A stretch of 64,000 nucleotides of DNA from Actinopolymorpha cephalotaxi (GTDB taxonomy: Bacteria > Actinomycetota > Actinomycetes > Propionibacteriales > Actinopolymorphaceae). The notes beneath the pieces were generated by a model. The model was not told the origin of the DNA and did not search any database. It saw only the letters and a program-made list of their open reading frames with translations. Positions within the stretch are counted from its first letter, which is position 1; each line of letters begins with the position of its first letter. Location of the stretch: positions 62,001 through 126,000 of the forward strand of contig NZ_JACBZA010000001.1 in the NCBI RefSeq assembly GCF_013408535.1, in the 5' to 3' direction. Below are positions 24,561 to 32,407 of this stretch, piece after piece. The position numbers were made by a program, and so were the translations under genes.

Positions 24561-26012
24561 TCAGGCCCTCAGGGCGTCGAGCTGCTCGGCCAGCCAGCCG
24601 CGCGGCGGGCACCTGCCCGCCGCCTCCGCCAGCGCAGCCGACCGCGCGCGGCGTTCCGCACCGCTCAGCGACAGCGCGGCGTGCATGGCTTCGGCGGTCT
24701 CCTCGATGTCGAACGGGTTGATCAGGAACGCCGCGTCGCCGAGTTCGACGGCGGCGCCGGCCTCCCGCGACAGCACCAGCGCGCAGCCGTTGTCGGAGAC
24801 GATCGGGATCTCCTTGGCGACGAGGTTCATGCCGTCCCGGATCGGGTTCACGACCGCGACGTGGCCCATCCGGTACGCCGCGAGCGAGCGCGCGTAGTCG
24901 TCGTCGACGCTCAGCAGCAGCGGGTCCCAGTCCGGGCTGCCGAACTCGTCCACGATCTCCTTGGCGATCCGCTGCACCGAGGCGGAGTACTCGCGGTACT
25001 CCGGAATGTCGTGCCGGCTCGGGTAGGCCAGCGCCGCGTGCACGACCCGGCCCTGCCATTCCGGCCGGCGGCGCAGCAGTTCGCGGTACGCCAGCAACCC
25101 CCGGACGATGTTCTTGCTCAGCTCGGCCCGGTCGACCCGTACCAGCAGGAGCCGGTCACCGACCTGGGCGCGCAGCCCCGCCATCCGGGCCCACACGTCG
25201 GGTGCGTTGGCCCGGGCGCGCATGGCGCCGGCGTCCACGCCGAGGGGGTGCACGCCCACGACGGTGCGCCGGCCGGCGTACTCCACGGTGTTGTGCGCCC
25301 GGTCGACCCGCGCGCCGAGGACGGACTCACAGCACGCCAGGAACGCGGCCGCCCACCGCTCGGTGAGGAACCCGGCGTTGTCGGCGGCGAGCAGTCCCTC
25401 CAGCAGGGCGACGGCCACGTCGTCGGGCAGCAGCCGGAAGTAGTCCGGCGGCGCCCACGGGGTGTGCGAGAAGTGCCCGATGGCGAGGTCGGGCCGGCGG
25501 GCGCGCAGCAGTTGCGGTGCCAGGGTGAGGTGGTAGTCCTGGATCAGCACCCGCCCGCCAGGTGCGGCCTCCTCGGCGAGCGCCTGCGCGAACGCCGTGT
25601 TGTAGTCCACGTAGGACGCCCACTCCCGGCGGAACCTCCGGTCGAAGACGGGCGTGTTGGCGGTGTCGAACAGCAGGTGGTGCAGAAACCACAGCGTGGA
25701 GTTGGCGATGCCGTTGTACGCACGGGTGAAGGTGAGCGGTTCGATGTCGAGCAGCCGGACCGGAAGCGTCCCGGTGTCGTAGCCCGCGGCGTCCAGCCTG
25801 CCCGACGGCGCCGACCTGGCCGCCAGCCGGTCGGCGTCGGACAGTGCGGCCGCGACCCAGAGCGCGTCCTCCTGCGGGGGGATCGCCGCGAGCGCCGAGG
25901 ACAGTCCGCCGGAGCCTCCGACGCAGTGGAGCCGGCCGGCGTCGTCCTGGCGGAACGAGACCGGGCCCCGGTTGGAGGCGAGCAGGACGCTCTTGTTCGG
26001 TTCGCTCGCCAT
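24561..26012 (-). CDS. GT20-family trehalose-6-P synthase paralogue
   Basis: A 483-residue GT20 enzyme, shorter than the OtsA at 16095-17732 and clearly divergent. It keeps VLLASNRGPVSF at the start, [43 protein letters not shown] and the ISND-type SDNGCALVLS. The canonical [10 protein letters not shown] is replaced by VRVDRAELSKNIVRG. These changes are in donor/acceptor contacts, so the acceptor may be glucose-6-P or another sugar or polyol phosphate. It lies on the minus strand near otsB (plus strand), so they are not cotranscribed. Confidence 0.88.
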   Translation of the reverse strand: MASEPNKSVLLASNRGPVSFRQDDAGRLHCVGGSGGLSSALAAIPPQEDALWVAAALSDADRLAARSAPSGRLDAAGYDTGTLPVRLLDIEPLTFTRAYNGIANSTLWFLHHLLFDTANTPVFDRRFRREWASYVDYNTAFAQALAEEAAPGGRVLIQDYHLTLAPQLLRARRPDLAIGHFSHTPWAPPDYFRLLPDDVAVALLEGLLAADNAGFLTERWAAAFLACCESVLGARVDRAHNTVEYAGRRTVVGVHPLGVDAGAMRARANAPDVWARMAGLRAQVGDRLLLVRVDRAELSKNIVRGLLAYRELLRRRPEWQGRVVHAALAYPSRHDIPEYREYSASVQRIAKEIVDEFGSPDWDPLLLSVDDDYARSLAAYRMGHVAVVNPIRDGMNLVAKEIPIVSDNGCALVLSREAGAAVELGDAAFLINPFDIEETAEAMHAALSLSGAERRARSAALAEAAGRCPPRGWLAEQLDALRA

Positions 26013-26189
26013 GGCGTCTGAGCCTAGGCCCTGGGCTCGGGCCGATCCGCCGTTCAGGCCACTCGGGAGTGCTGACCGACAGGTCGCGAACCTGGTGGCG
26101 AACCTGGTTACAAAGCTGTGCGAAGGCGGGTCGGCGGTGCCACACCCGGGCACATCTGCAGCGTGGCATCGCGAAGTGGGCCGAAGAGC

Positions 26190-26816
26190 ATGCCCAGAAG
26201 TGTGCACAGAAGTGTGGTGGGCCGTGGCCTTTCGGTCGTACGCAAACAGCCGGTCGTACGCCTGCGGTGGCTGCTGGCGTTCGCCCTCCTGCTGCCGCTC
26301 GCGGCGGTGACGGACGCCGTCGCGGCCGGCCATCCCGGTACGCCGGTGATGCGGCAGGGGCAGACGGTCGCCTTCGGCCGGACCGGGGAGTACGCGGGTG
26401 CCGCCTGGCGGCTGGTGACGTTCGTCCCGAGCGCGCCGCGGCATGCCCTGCGGGTGCGGACCGGTTGGACGGCCGTGTACGTCGCGCTGACGGTCACCCC
26501 GCGAGACAGCGCCGCGGGCGGCCGGATCCAGGGGTGCCGGCTCTCCGTCGCCGACCGCGGGGGTCACGCCTGGTATCCCGCGGGCGTGCTGTTCACCGAC
26601 ATCCGGCGGCAGGTCGAGGACGCGGCGATCGGCTGCTTCCGGCACACCGGCCGGTTCCTGCGGCACCCGATTCCCGCCGGGAAGACGCAGAACGTCGTGA
26701 CCGCGTTCCTCGTGCCGAAGGCCTCGGTCCGCGACCTCGCCCTGCGGGTACTGGTGCCCGACGCCGCGCCGGCCTACCTGCGGCTCGTACCAGGCATCGA
26801 TGTAAAGCACGCTTGA
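26190..26816 (+). CDS. Exported or membrane-anchored hypothetical protein
   Basis: About 208 residues. A basic N-terminus followed by a hydrophobic segment (LRWLLAFALLLPLAAVTDAVAAG) looks like a signal peptide or anchor. The remainder is beta-rich with two cysteines (QGCRLSVAD, AIGCFRHTG) that could form a disulfide and resembles DUF4352-like immunoglobulin-fold exported proteins in pattern only. ATG 26190 is preferred over an upstream in-frame ATG at 26118, but the ribosome site is weak for both. The last codons and the stop lie inside the first operator palindrome of the downstream HTH gene. No function is recognised. Confidence 0.6.
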   Translation: MPRSVHRSVVGRGLSVVRKQPVVRLRWLLAFALLLPLAAVTDAVAAGHPGTPVMRQGQTVAFGRTGEYAGAAWRLVTFVPSAPRHALRVRTGWTAVYVALTVTPRDSAAGGRIQGCRLSVADRGGHAWYPAGVLFTDIRRQVEDAAIGCFRHTGRFLRHPIPAGKTQNVVTAFLVPKASVRDLALRVLVPDAAPAYLRLVPGIDVKHA

Positions 26817-26846
26817 CACCGCCGTGCATGTAAAGCACCCTTGACA
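26801..26846. promoter_or_regulatory. Tandem palindromic operators upstream of the HTH gene
   Basis: Two copies of TGTAAAG-N4-CTTGACA (26801-26818 and 26829-26846), each an imperfect 7-4-7 inverted repeat, are spaced by 28 bp within a direct repeat. The second ends two bases before the GTG of the HTH gene. The arrangement suggests autoregulation by that small HTH protein. Confidence 0.6.
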
Positions 26847-26848
26847 CC

Positions 26849-27043
26849 GTGCGAAACGACGTACGGGAGCTCCGAGTCGGGAACGGGCTGTCCCAGGCCG
26901 AACTCGGCGGGGTGCTCGGCGTCTCCCGGCAGACGGTCAACGCGATCGAGACCGGGCGGTATAGCCCCTCGCTCGCGCTGGCCATCCAGCTCGCCCGTTA
27001 CTTCGGGCGGCCCGTGGAGGAGGTCTTCCATGTCGACACCTGA
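26849..27043 (+). CDS. Small XRE-type HTH regulator
   Basis: A 64-residue protein that is almost entirely one helix-turn-helix: LRVGNGLSQAELGGVLGVSRQTVNAIE followed by GRYSPSLALAIQLARYF and a short PVEEVFHVDT tail. This is the compact YgzD-like group often paired with a membrane protein gene. The GTG start sits directly behind the second palindrome with no ribosome site between, so the mRNA is probably leaderless or very short-leadered. It overlaps the next gene by 14 bases. It probably binds the two palindromes upstream and represses its own operon (inference). Confidence 0.88.
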   Translation: MRNDVRELRVGNGLSQAELGGVLGVSRQTVNAIETGRYSPSLALAIQLARYFGRPVEEVFHVDT

Positions 27044-27473
27044 GAGCGGTTCGGAGCACTCGGTCGACCGGCCGGGCGGCCGCGCTCGCGCGGGCCGTCG
27101 CGTCTCGATGCCGATGGTGGCGGTCTGTGTTCTCGGCGGCGTCGTGATGGGCGTCGTGGGCTTCGTCCAGGAGGAGTACCTCGCCGGTGCGATCGCGGTG
27201 CTGATCATGGTCGGCCTGGCCGTCGTGCTGGTGGTGGGCTCGCGGTTCAGCGACACGGTGGCGCTGCTCGGCGACGACCTCCACGAGGAACGCAACGTCG
27301 AGCTCCACCGGCGGTCCGCGCTGATCACGCTGAACCTCGTCGCCGCGGTCGTCGTGGTCGCCGCCATCGTCGACTTCGCCCGGGGCGGCCCGGGAACACC
27401 CTGGGTCTACATCGCCGGGCTGATCGGTGTGACGTACGTCGGCTGCCTGCTCGTCCTCAACCGGCGCGGGTGA
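27030..27473 (+). CDS. DUF2178-like membrane protein
   Basis: A 147-residue protein with a basic N-terminus and four hydrophobic segments: VAVCVLGGVVMGVVGFV, AGAIAVLIMVGLAVVLVVG, LITLNLVAAVVVVAAIV and WVYIAGLIGVTYVGCLLVL. The middle loop DDLHEERNVELHRRS is conserved in proteins encoded next to YgzD-like HTH genes. ATG 27030 lies within the end of the HTH gene, with GGAGGAGG ahead of it, so the two are cotranscribed. Function unknown. The pairing suggests that the HTH protein controls the level of this membrane protein. Confidence 0.8.
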   Translation: MSTPESGSEHSVDRPGGRARAGRRVSMPMVAVCVLGGVVMGVVGFVQEEYLAGAIAVLIMVGLAVVLVVGSRFSDTVALLGDDLHEERNVELHRRSALITLNLVAAVVVVAAIVDFARGGPGTPWVYIAGLIGVTYVGCLLVLNRRG

Positions 27474-27585
27474 CCTGCCGGGCTCACCGAACGCCCCGCC
27501 GGCGGGCGGCACCCGCGCGGCCGGCCCGCACCCCACCTCCGTACGCACGTACTCACGTACTCACCCACTCACGAGGGGACACATC

Positions 27586-28857
27586 ATGCTGCCCGGATTC
27601 TGGGCCAGACGGCTCGTCGTACTCGTCCTCGGAACGGCCACGCTCGGCTTCCTGGCCGCTCCTCCGCCGCCCGCGCAGGCGGCGCCAGCCGAAGCCGCGA
27701 CCACCTCGACCAGCTCGTCCACCTCGTCCACCTCGTCCACCAAGACCGCCTCAACCACCTCGTCCGGAACCGCGGACCGGCTGCGGCAGCTCGCCGACCA
27801 CCTGCGGGACGCGGGTGTGCCCGGCGTGGTGGTCGCCCGCCGCGACGGCGACCGCCTCACCCGGGTGGCCCGCGGCGTCGCGAACCTGCGCACCGGCCGG
27901 GCCGCCCGTCCCGACGACCGCTACCGCATCGGCAGCAACACCAAGACGATGACCTCGGTGGTCGTCCTGCAACTGGTGGCCGAGGGCCGCCTGAGCCTGG
28001 ACGACAAGGTGGTGCGTCACCTGCCCGGCCTCGGCCTGGATCCGCGGATGACGGTGCGGCACGTGCTCCAGCAGACCAGCGGTCTGCACACCGACACGAT
28101 GGTCTTCACGCCGCCGCGCACCGTGGAGTCCGTGCGCTTCGAGTACTTCACCCCGCGGGAACTGGTCCGGCTCGCCCTCACCAACCCCGAGCCGCGCCAG
28201 GCGCCCGGCACGCACTGGGAGTACTCCAACACCAACTACGTCATCGCCGGCATGCTGATCGAGGCCGTCACCCACCACCCGGCGCAGGTGGAGCTGGCCC
28301 GGCGGATCTTCCGTCCGCTCGGCCTGCACGACACCTACTTCCCGGTGGCCAGTCCCTTCGTCCGGGGCAGGCACCTGAACGGCTACCTGCCCGCAGGGGA
28401 GGGTGAGCCGCCGGTCGACCTCACGGTGTACGGCATGAGCTGGGTGCGTACGGCCGGCGCGGTGGTGTCCACCACCCGCGACGAGACGACGTTCCTGCAC
28501 GCGTTGTTCACCGGCCGGCTGCTGCCGAGGGCGCAGCTCGCGCAGATGACGGACACCGGTGAGTTCGGCTACGGCCTGGGGTTCCCGGTGCGGGTGCCCT
28601 GCGTGCCCGGCGGCGTCGCCTGGGGCCACGACGGCGCGGTGTTCGGCTACAGCAGTGGAGTCTTCAGTACGCCGGACGGCTCCCGGCAGGCCGCCGTAGG
28701 CGCCAACACCTGGCTGCTCACCGACGCGGGTGAACTGAACCCGCTGCCGGCCCAGGCGGCCGCCGCCGCCCTGTGCGACGGCTCGCCGAGCCCGGCCGAG
28801 GTGGCGCCGCCGTGGCGGGCCACGCCGGTCGCGGCAGCGGCGGCGCCGGTCCGATGA
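27586..28857 (+). CDS. Exported serine beta-lactamase-fold hydrolase
   Basis: A 423-residue class C beta-lactamase/DD-peptidase-like enzyme. A signal peptide (about 1-32, ending AQAA) and a Ser/Thr-rich linker (38-62) precede the catalytic domain. The three family motifs are visible: Ser117-x-x-Lys120 (SNTK), Tyr213-Ser-Asn215 (YSN), and GHDG near residue 345 in the KTG position. It most likely acts outside the membrane on peptidoglycan-like or small ester/amide substrates, as D-Ala-D-Ala carboxypeptidase or esterase. A dedicated beta-lactamase role is less likely for this subfamily. Confidence 0.92.
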   Translation: MLPGFWARRLVVLVLGTATLGFLAAPPPPAQAAPAEAATTSTSSSTSSTSSTKTASTTSSGTADRLRQLADHLRDAGVPGVVVARRDGDRLTRVARGVANLRTGRAARPDDRYRIGSNTKTMTSVVVLQLVAEGRLSLDDKVVRHLPGLGLDPRMTVRHVLQQTSGLHTDTMVFTPPRTVESVRFEYFTPRELVRLALTNPEPRQAPGTHWEYSNTNYVIAGMLIEAVTHHPAQVELARRIFRPLGLHDTYFPVASPFVRGRHLNGYLPAGEGEPPVDLTVYGMSWVRTAGAVVSTTRDETTFLHALFTGRLLPRAQLAQMTDTGEFGYGLGFPVRVPCVPGGVAWGHDGAVFGYSSGVFSTPDGSRQAAVGANTWLLTDAGELNPLPAQAAAAALCDGSPSPAEVAPPWRATPVAAAAAPVR

Positions 28858-29018
28858 GTCCGGGTTGTCCTCCATTCGGACACCTCGTCTCGCATTCTGA
28901 ACCCAGCCGACGTTCGCCCGGACCTACCCGTTAGGCTCGCCCGCAGGCGGTGACGCGACCGGTGTCGCCGCCTGCCCCGGGAGGGGCACGCACGACCGAA
29001 CCACCACAACTGCACAAG
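28858..29018 (+). promoter_or_regulatory. Promoter region for the riboswitch transcript
   Basis: TAGGCT at 28932-28937 is a plausible -10 hexamer (TANNNT) about 80 bases before the aptamer. No good -35 is visible at the right spacing. A GGCGGTGACGC/GTGTCGCCGCC inverted repeat at about 28947-28972 could form a 5' hairpin of the transcript. No gene is seen here. Confidence 0.3.
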
Positions 29019-29193
29019 GAACTCATCCAGAGGGGCAGAGGGACCGGCCCGACGAAGCCCCGGCAACCGGCCGACCGCCGACGAGTGTGTCTCGCGTTCT
29101 TGCAGGCCCACGGCGGCCACGGTGCCAACTCCGGCCCACGACTCCGCGTTCGGGACGACCTCCCGGGCGGGCGTACGCGGGAAAGATGAGGAG
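29019..29193 (+). promoter_or_regulatory. SAM-I (S-box) riboswitch controlling metM
   Basis: The conserved S-box core is easy to read: CTCATCCAGAGG at 29022, AGAGGGACCGGCCCGACGAAG around 29036-29056 (in pieces), CGGCAACC at 29061-29068, GGTGCCAACTCC at 29121-29132, and the closing GAAAGATGAG at 29181-29190. P1 pairs CTCATC (29022-29027) with GATGAG (29185-29190). The 3' strand of P1 runs directly into the GAGGAGGAG ribosome site of the next gene, so SAM binding should hide the site and shut down translation. No U-tract terminator is visible. S-boxes control methionine and SAM synthesis genes. Confidence 0.93.
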
Positions 29194-29205
29194 GAGAGGC
29201 CTCGC

Positions 29206-30486
29206 ATGACGACGACCTACGCCGACAGCACCACGCCCGGCACCCACACGATCCGCCCCGGCGCCTTCGGGAACGCCACCGAACTGCGATGTCGGGAGTG
29301 CGGAGCCACCAGCCCGCTCGGCGCCCACTACGCGTGCTTCGAGTGCTTCGGACCGCTCGAGGTCGGCTACGACTTCCCACAGGTCACCCGCGAGCAGATC
29401 GCCGCGGGACCGCACAACATCTGGCGTTACCGCGAGCTTCTGCCGGTGCCGGCCGACGTCGCGTCGTTCCCCAACACCGAGCCCGGGCTCACCCGGCTGG
29501 TCCGCGCCGACCGGCTCGCCGCCGACCTCGACCTGGCCCGGCTGTGGGTCAAGGACGACTCCGGCAACCCCACCCACTCGTTCAAGGACCGGGTCGTCGC
29601 CGTCGCGCTGACCGCGGCCCGTGAGCTGGGATTCCAGGTGCTGGCCTGCCCGTCCACGGGCAACCTCGCCAACGCCGTGGCCGCGGCCGCCGCCCGTGCC
29701 GGCATCCGCAGCGTGGTGATGGTTCCGCACAACCTCGAGCAGCAGAAGATCCTCACCACCGCCGTGTACGGCGGCACGCTCGTCGCCGTCGAGGGCAACT
29801 ACGACGACGTCAACCGCCTGGCCAGCGAGATCGCCGGCGAGGAGGAGACCTGGGCGTTCGTCAACGTCAACGTCCGGCCCTACTACGCCGAGGGCTCCAA
29901 GACGCTGGGGTACGAGATCGCCGAGCAGCTCGGCTGGCGGCTGCCCGAACAGATCGTCGTCCCGATCGCGTCGGGCGCCCAGCTGGTGAAGATCGACAAG
30001 GGCATCCGCGAGCTGGTCGAGCTGGGACTGGTGGAGGACGCCCCGTACCGCATCTACGGCGCCCAGGCCACCGGCTGCTCCCCGGTGTCGGCGGCGTTCC
30101 ACGCCGGCAACGACGTGGTCGCCCCGGTGAAGCCCGACACGCTGGCGAAGTCGCTGGCGATCGGCAACCCCGCGGACGGGCCGTACGTGCTCGACGTGGT
30201 GCGGCGTACCGGCGGGTCGGTCGAGGACGTCTCCGACGAGGAAGTGGTGGACGGCATCGCCCGGCTGGCCCGCACCGAGGGCATCTTCGGCGAGACCGCC
30301 GGCGGGGTGACCGTGGCCACGCTGGCGAAGCTGGTCCGCTCGGGCAAGCTCGACCCGGCCGCGGAGACCGTGATCATCAACTCCGGCGACGGGCTGAAGA
30401 CCCTGGACGCCATCGCCGGCAGGGTCGGCCCGAAGGCCACCATCCGTCCGACGTACGAAGCATTCACGGAGGCTGGGCTCGCATGA
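29206..30486 (+). CDS. metM: Threonine-synthase-like PLP enzyme, likely MetM (homocysteine synthase)
   Basis: A 426-residue fold-type II PLP enzyme. An N-terminal zinc ribbon has Cys29, Cys32, Cys44 and Cys47 (CREC...CFEC). The PLP lysine is Lys127 (NPTHSFKDRVV); SGAQLVK and the IINSGDGLKTL region complete the active site. By sequence alone it would be called threonine synthase. Three facts favour a role in methionine synthesis: the SAM-I riboswitch immediately upstream, the coupled sulfur-carrier gene downstream, and the absence of hom/thrB. To my knowledge a ThrC homologue called MetM, with carrier MetO, has been reported in Streptomyces to make homocysteine from O-phosphohomoserine. I assign this by context; plain threonine synthase remains the alternative. 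Confidence 0.85.
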   Translation: MTTTYADSTTPGTHTIRPGAFGNATELRCRECGATSPLGAHYACFECFGPLEVGYDFPQVTREQIAAGPHNIWRYRELLPVPADVASFPNTEPGLTRLVRADRLAADLDLARLWVKDDSGNPTHSFKDRVVAVALTAARELGFQVLACPSTGNLANAVAAAAARAGIRSVVMVPHNLEQQKILTTAVYGGTLVAVEGNYDDVNRLASEIAGEEETWAFVNVNVRPYYAEGSKTLGYEIAEQLGWRLPEQIVVPIASGAQLVKIDKGIRELVELGLVEDAPYRIYGAQATGCSPVSAAFHAGNDVVAPVKPDTLAKSLAIGNPADGPYVLDVVRRTGGSVEDVSDEEVVDGIARLARTEGIFGETAGGVTVATLAKLVRSGKLDPAAETVIINSGDGLKTLDAIAGRVGPKATIRPTYEAFTEAGLA

Positions 30487-30764
30487 GCGTGAAGGTTCGG
30501 ATCCCCACCATCCTGCGCACCTACACCGACGGCTCGTCGGAGGTGAAGGCCGACGGCGGCACGCTGGCCGAGGTGCTCGCGTCGCTGGACGCGAACTACC
30601 CGGGCATCCGCGCGCGCCTTCTCGACGACAGCGGCAAGCTGCGCAGGTTCGTCAACGTCTACGTCGGCGAGGAGGACGTGCGGTTCGCCGGCGGCCTGGA
30701 CACGCCGACTCCGGAGGGTACGCAGGTCTCGGTGATTCCCGCCGTCGCCGGCGGTGCCCGCTGA
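30483..30764 (+). CDS. metO: MoaD/ThiS-like sulfur carrier, likely MetO
   Basis: A 93-residue ubiquitin-fold protein of the MoaD/ThiS/CysO type: MSVKVRIPTILRTYTDG at the start, LAEVLASLDANYPGIRARLL in the middle, FVNVYVGEEDVRF and the closing VSVIPAVAGG. The start overlaps the metM stop (ATGA), so they are coupled. The diglycine is at 90-91 but is followed by Ala92-Arg93. A carrier must end in free Gly-Gly to be adenylated and thiocarboxylated, so a protease (JAMM/Mec+ type) is expected to trim it. No such protease nor MoeB-like activator is in this window. It would deliver sulfur to the enzyme upstream. Confidence 0.85.
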   Translation: MSVKVRIPTILRTYTDGSSEVKADGGTLAEVLASLDANYPGIRARLLDDSGKLRRFVNVYVGEEDVRFAGGLDTPTPEGTQVSVIPAVAGGAR

Positions 30765-30820
30765 CCTCTTCGCCGGCAACGGAGGGCGTCACCACCGCCA
30801 CCCCTGCGGTCCCGGACGCG

Positions 30821-32407
30821 GTGTTCGTCGTGCACGAACGCGCCGACGGCCCGCGTCAGGCGCGTCCTGACGCGGGCCGGTCCGGCAGGTTCACCACCGC
30901 GGAGGTGGAGGTCGGGCTGGCGCCGGGGCCGTACGGTCTCGACGTCACGGTGGCCTGTCCGAACGCCGGCCTGTCCTGGGTGGTGCTGCGCTGGCGGCGC
31001 CCTGTGGCCTCGTCGGCACTGGTCCTCGGTGACACCTGGGAACGTTCCTACGGCGACCTGTCCTGGCGCCACCACCAGCCCGAACGGCTGCTGCCGTGGT
31101 CGTGGCTCGCGCATGATCCGGTGTCCACGACGACAACGGGCATGGGTGTCCGCGTACGCCCGAACGCCTTCTGTGCCTGGACCGTCGACGAGGACGGCTG
31201 CTCGCTGTGGCTCGACGTCCGCAACGGCGGCGGCCCGGTGTCGCTGGGGGAGCGGGTGCTGTCCGCGGCCACGGTGGTCGAGGTGGCCGGTGACGTGAAC
31301 GCCTCGCCGTACGCTGTCCAGCGCGGGTTGACAGCGGCGATGTGCGCCGACCCGTTGCCGCTCGCGGAGCCGGTCGTCGGCGCCAACAACTGGTACTACG
31401 CCTACGGCCGCGACTTCGGCCCCGCGCAGATCCTGCGCGACGCCGAGACGATCGTGTCGTACGCCGACGGCCATCCGGTGCGGCCGTTCTGTGTGGTGGA
31501 CGCGGGGTGGAGTCCGGGCGGCGCCTGCCCGGGTGGCCCGTGGACGGCCGGAGTGCCCGGCCTCTTCGACGACATGCCGGCCTTCGCCGCGGACATCGCG
31601 GCCCGCGGTGCCCGGCCGGGGATCTGGATGCGCCCGGCCGCGCTGTCCACCGTGACCGACCCGGCGCGACTGCGGCCCGGTCCGCGCCCGGCCCGCGAGC
31701 AGCCGCTCGACCTCACCCTGCCCGGCAACCTGCAGGCCATCGGTGAGGACGTGGCCCGGCTCGTCGGCTGGGGCTTCGAGTTGGTCAAGCACGACTTCTC
31801 GACGTTCGACGCCTTCGGCCGGTTCGGCCCGGCGATGGGGGCGGAGCTGACCGACCCGGGATGGCACTTCGCCGACCGCGGGCGGACGAACGCCGAGGTC
31901 CTCCTCCGGCTGTACGAAACGGTCCGCGCGAATGCGGGGGACGCGGTGGTGATCGGCTGCAACACGGTCGGGCACCTGGCCGCCGGTCTGGTGCAGGTGC
32001 AGCGGATCGGTGACGACACCTCCGGCCGGGACTGGGAGCGCACCCGCCGGATGGGCGTCAACACGCTCGCGTACCGGCTCGCCCAGCATGGTTCCTTCTT
32101 CGCCGCCGACGCCGACTGCGTGCCGTGCACGCCGGTGACGCCGTGGGAGAAGAACCGTCAGTTCCTCGACCTGGTGGCCCGGTCGGGTACGGCGTTGTTC
32201 GTCTCGGTCGACCCGGCTGCCCGTACGCCGAAGGTGGACGCCGACCTGCGCGCGGCCGTCCGGCTGGCCCTCGACGGTGGGGAGCCCGGCGGGGTCGAGC
32301 CGTTGGACTGGCTGAGCACGACGGCACCCCGCCGGTGGCGCTCTGGCGGCGAGGAACTCCACTACGACTGGGCCGAACCCGTCGGAGCATCTCCCCTGGC
32401 CAGCTGA
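30821..32407 (+). CDS. GH36-like (melibiase-type) glycoside hydrolase
   Basis: About 528 residues with a melibiase-like TIM-barrel core after a beta-rich N-terminal part. ANNWYYAYG opens the barrel, FCVVDAGWSPGG and RPGIWMRP are the next strand ends, Asp325 in LVKHDFSTFD is the likely nucleophile, and Asp398/Asp399 in RIGDDTSG the likely acid/base. This suggests an alpha-galactosidase or related alpha-glycosidase acting in the cytoplasm, as there is no signal peptide. The GTG at 30821 is the first usable start in frame; GGAGGG lies 34 bases upstream, so the true start is uncertain. It follows metO by 56 bases but is functionally unrelated. Confidence 0.83.
   Translation: MFVVHERADGPRQARPDAGRSGRFTTAEVEVGLAPGPYGLDVTVACPNAGLSWVVLRWRRPVASSALVLGDTWERSYGDLSWRHHQPERLLPWSWLAHDPVSTTTTGMGVRVRPNAFCAWTVDEDGCSLWLDVRNGGGPVSLGERVLSAATVVEVAGDVNASPYAVQRGLTAAMCADPLPLAEPVVGANNWYYAYGRDFGPAQILRDAETIVSYADGHPVRPFCVVDAGWSPGGACPGGPWTAGVPGLFDDMPAFAADIAARGARPGIWMRPAALSTVTDPARLRPGPRPAREQPLDLTLPGNLQAIGEDVARLVGWGFELVKHDFSTFDAFGRFGPAMGAELTDPGWHFADRGRTNAEVLLRLYETVRANAGDAVVIGCNTVGHLAAGLVQVQRIGDDTSGRDWERTRRMGVNTLAYRLAQHGSFFAADADCVPCTPVTPWEKNRQFLDLVARSGTALFVSVDPAARTPKVDADLRAAVRLALDGGEPGGVEPLDWLSTTAPRRWRSGGEELHYDWAEPVGASPLAS

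Noticed and set aside
22791..26021. A 1,076-codon open frame on the plus strand
   Set aside because: It runs antisense to the Wzz-like and GT20 genes, its product has no recognisable domain, and high-G+C third positions create such shadow frames.
26813..26846. TTGACA hexamers as -35 boxes for the HTH gene
   Set aside because: They are arms of the palindromes and are not followed by a -10 at the right spacing; the second is only two bases from the start codon.
29206..30486. Plain threonine synthase as the name of the riboswitch-controlled enzyme
   Set aside because: SAM-I control and the coupled sulfur carrier fit homocysteine formation better. It is kept as the alternative in the entry.
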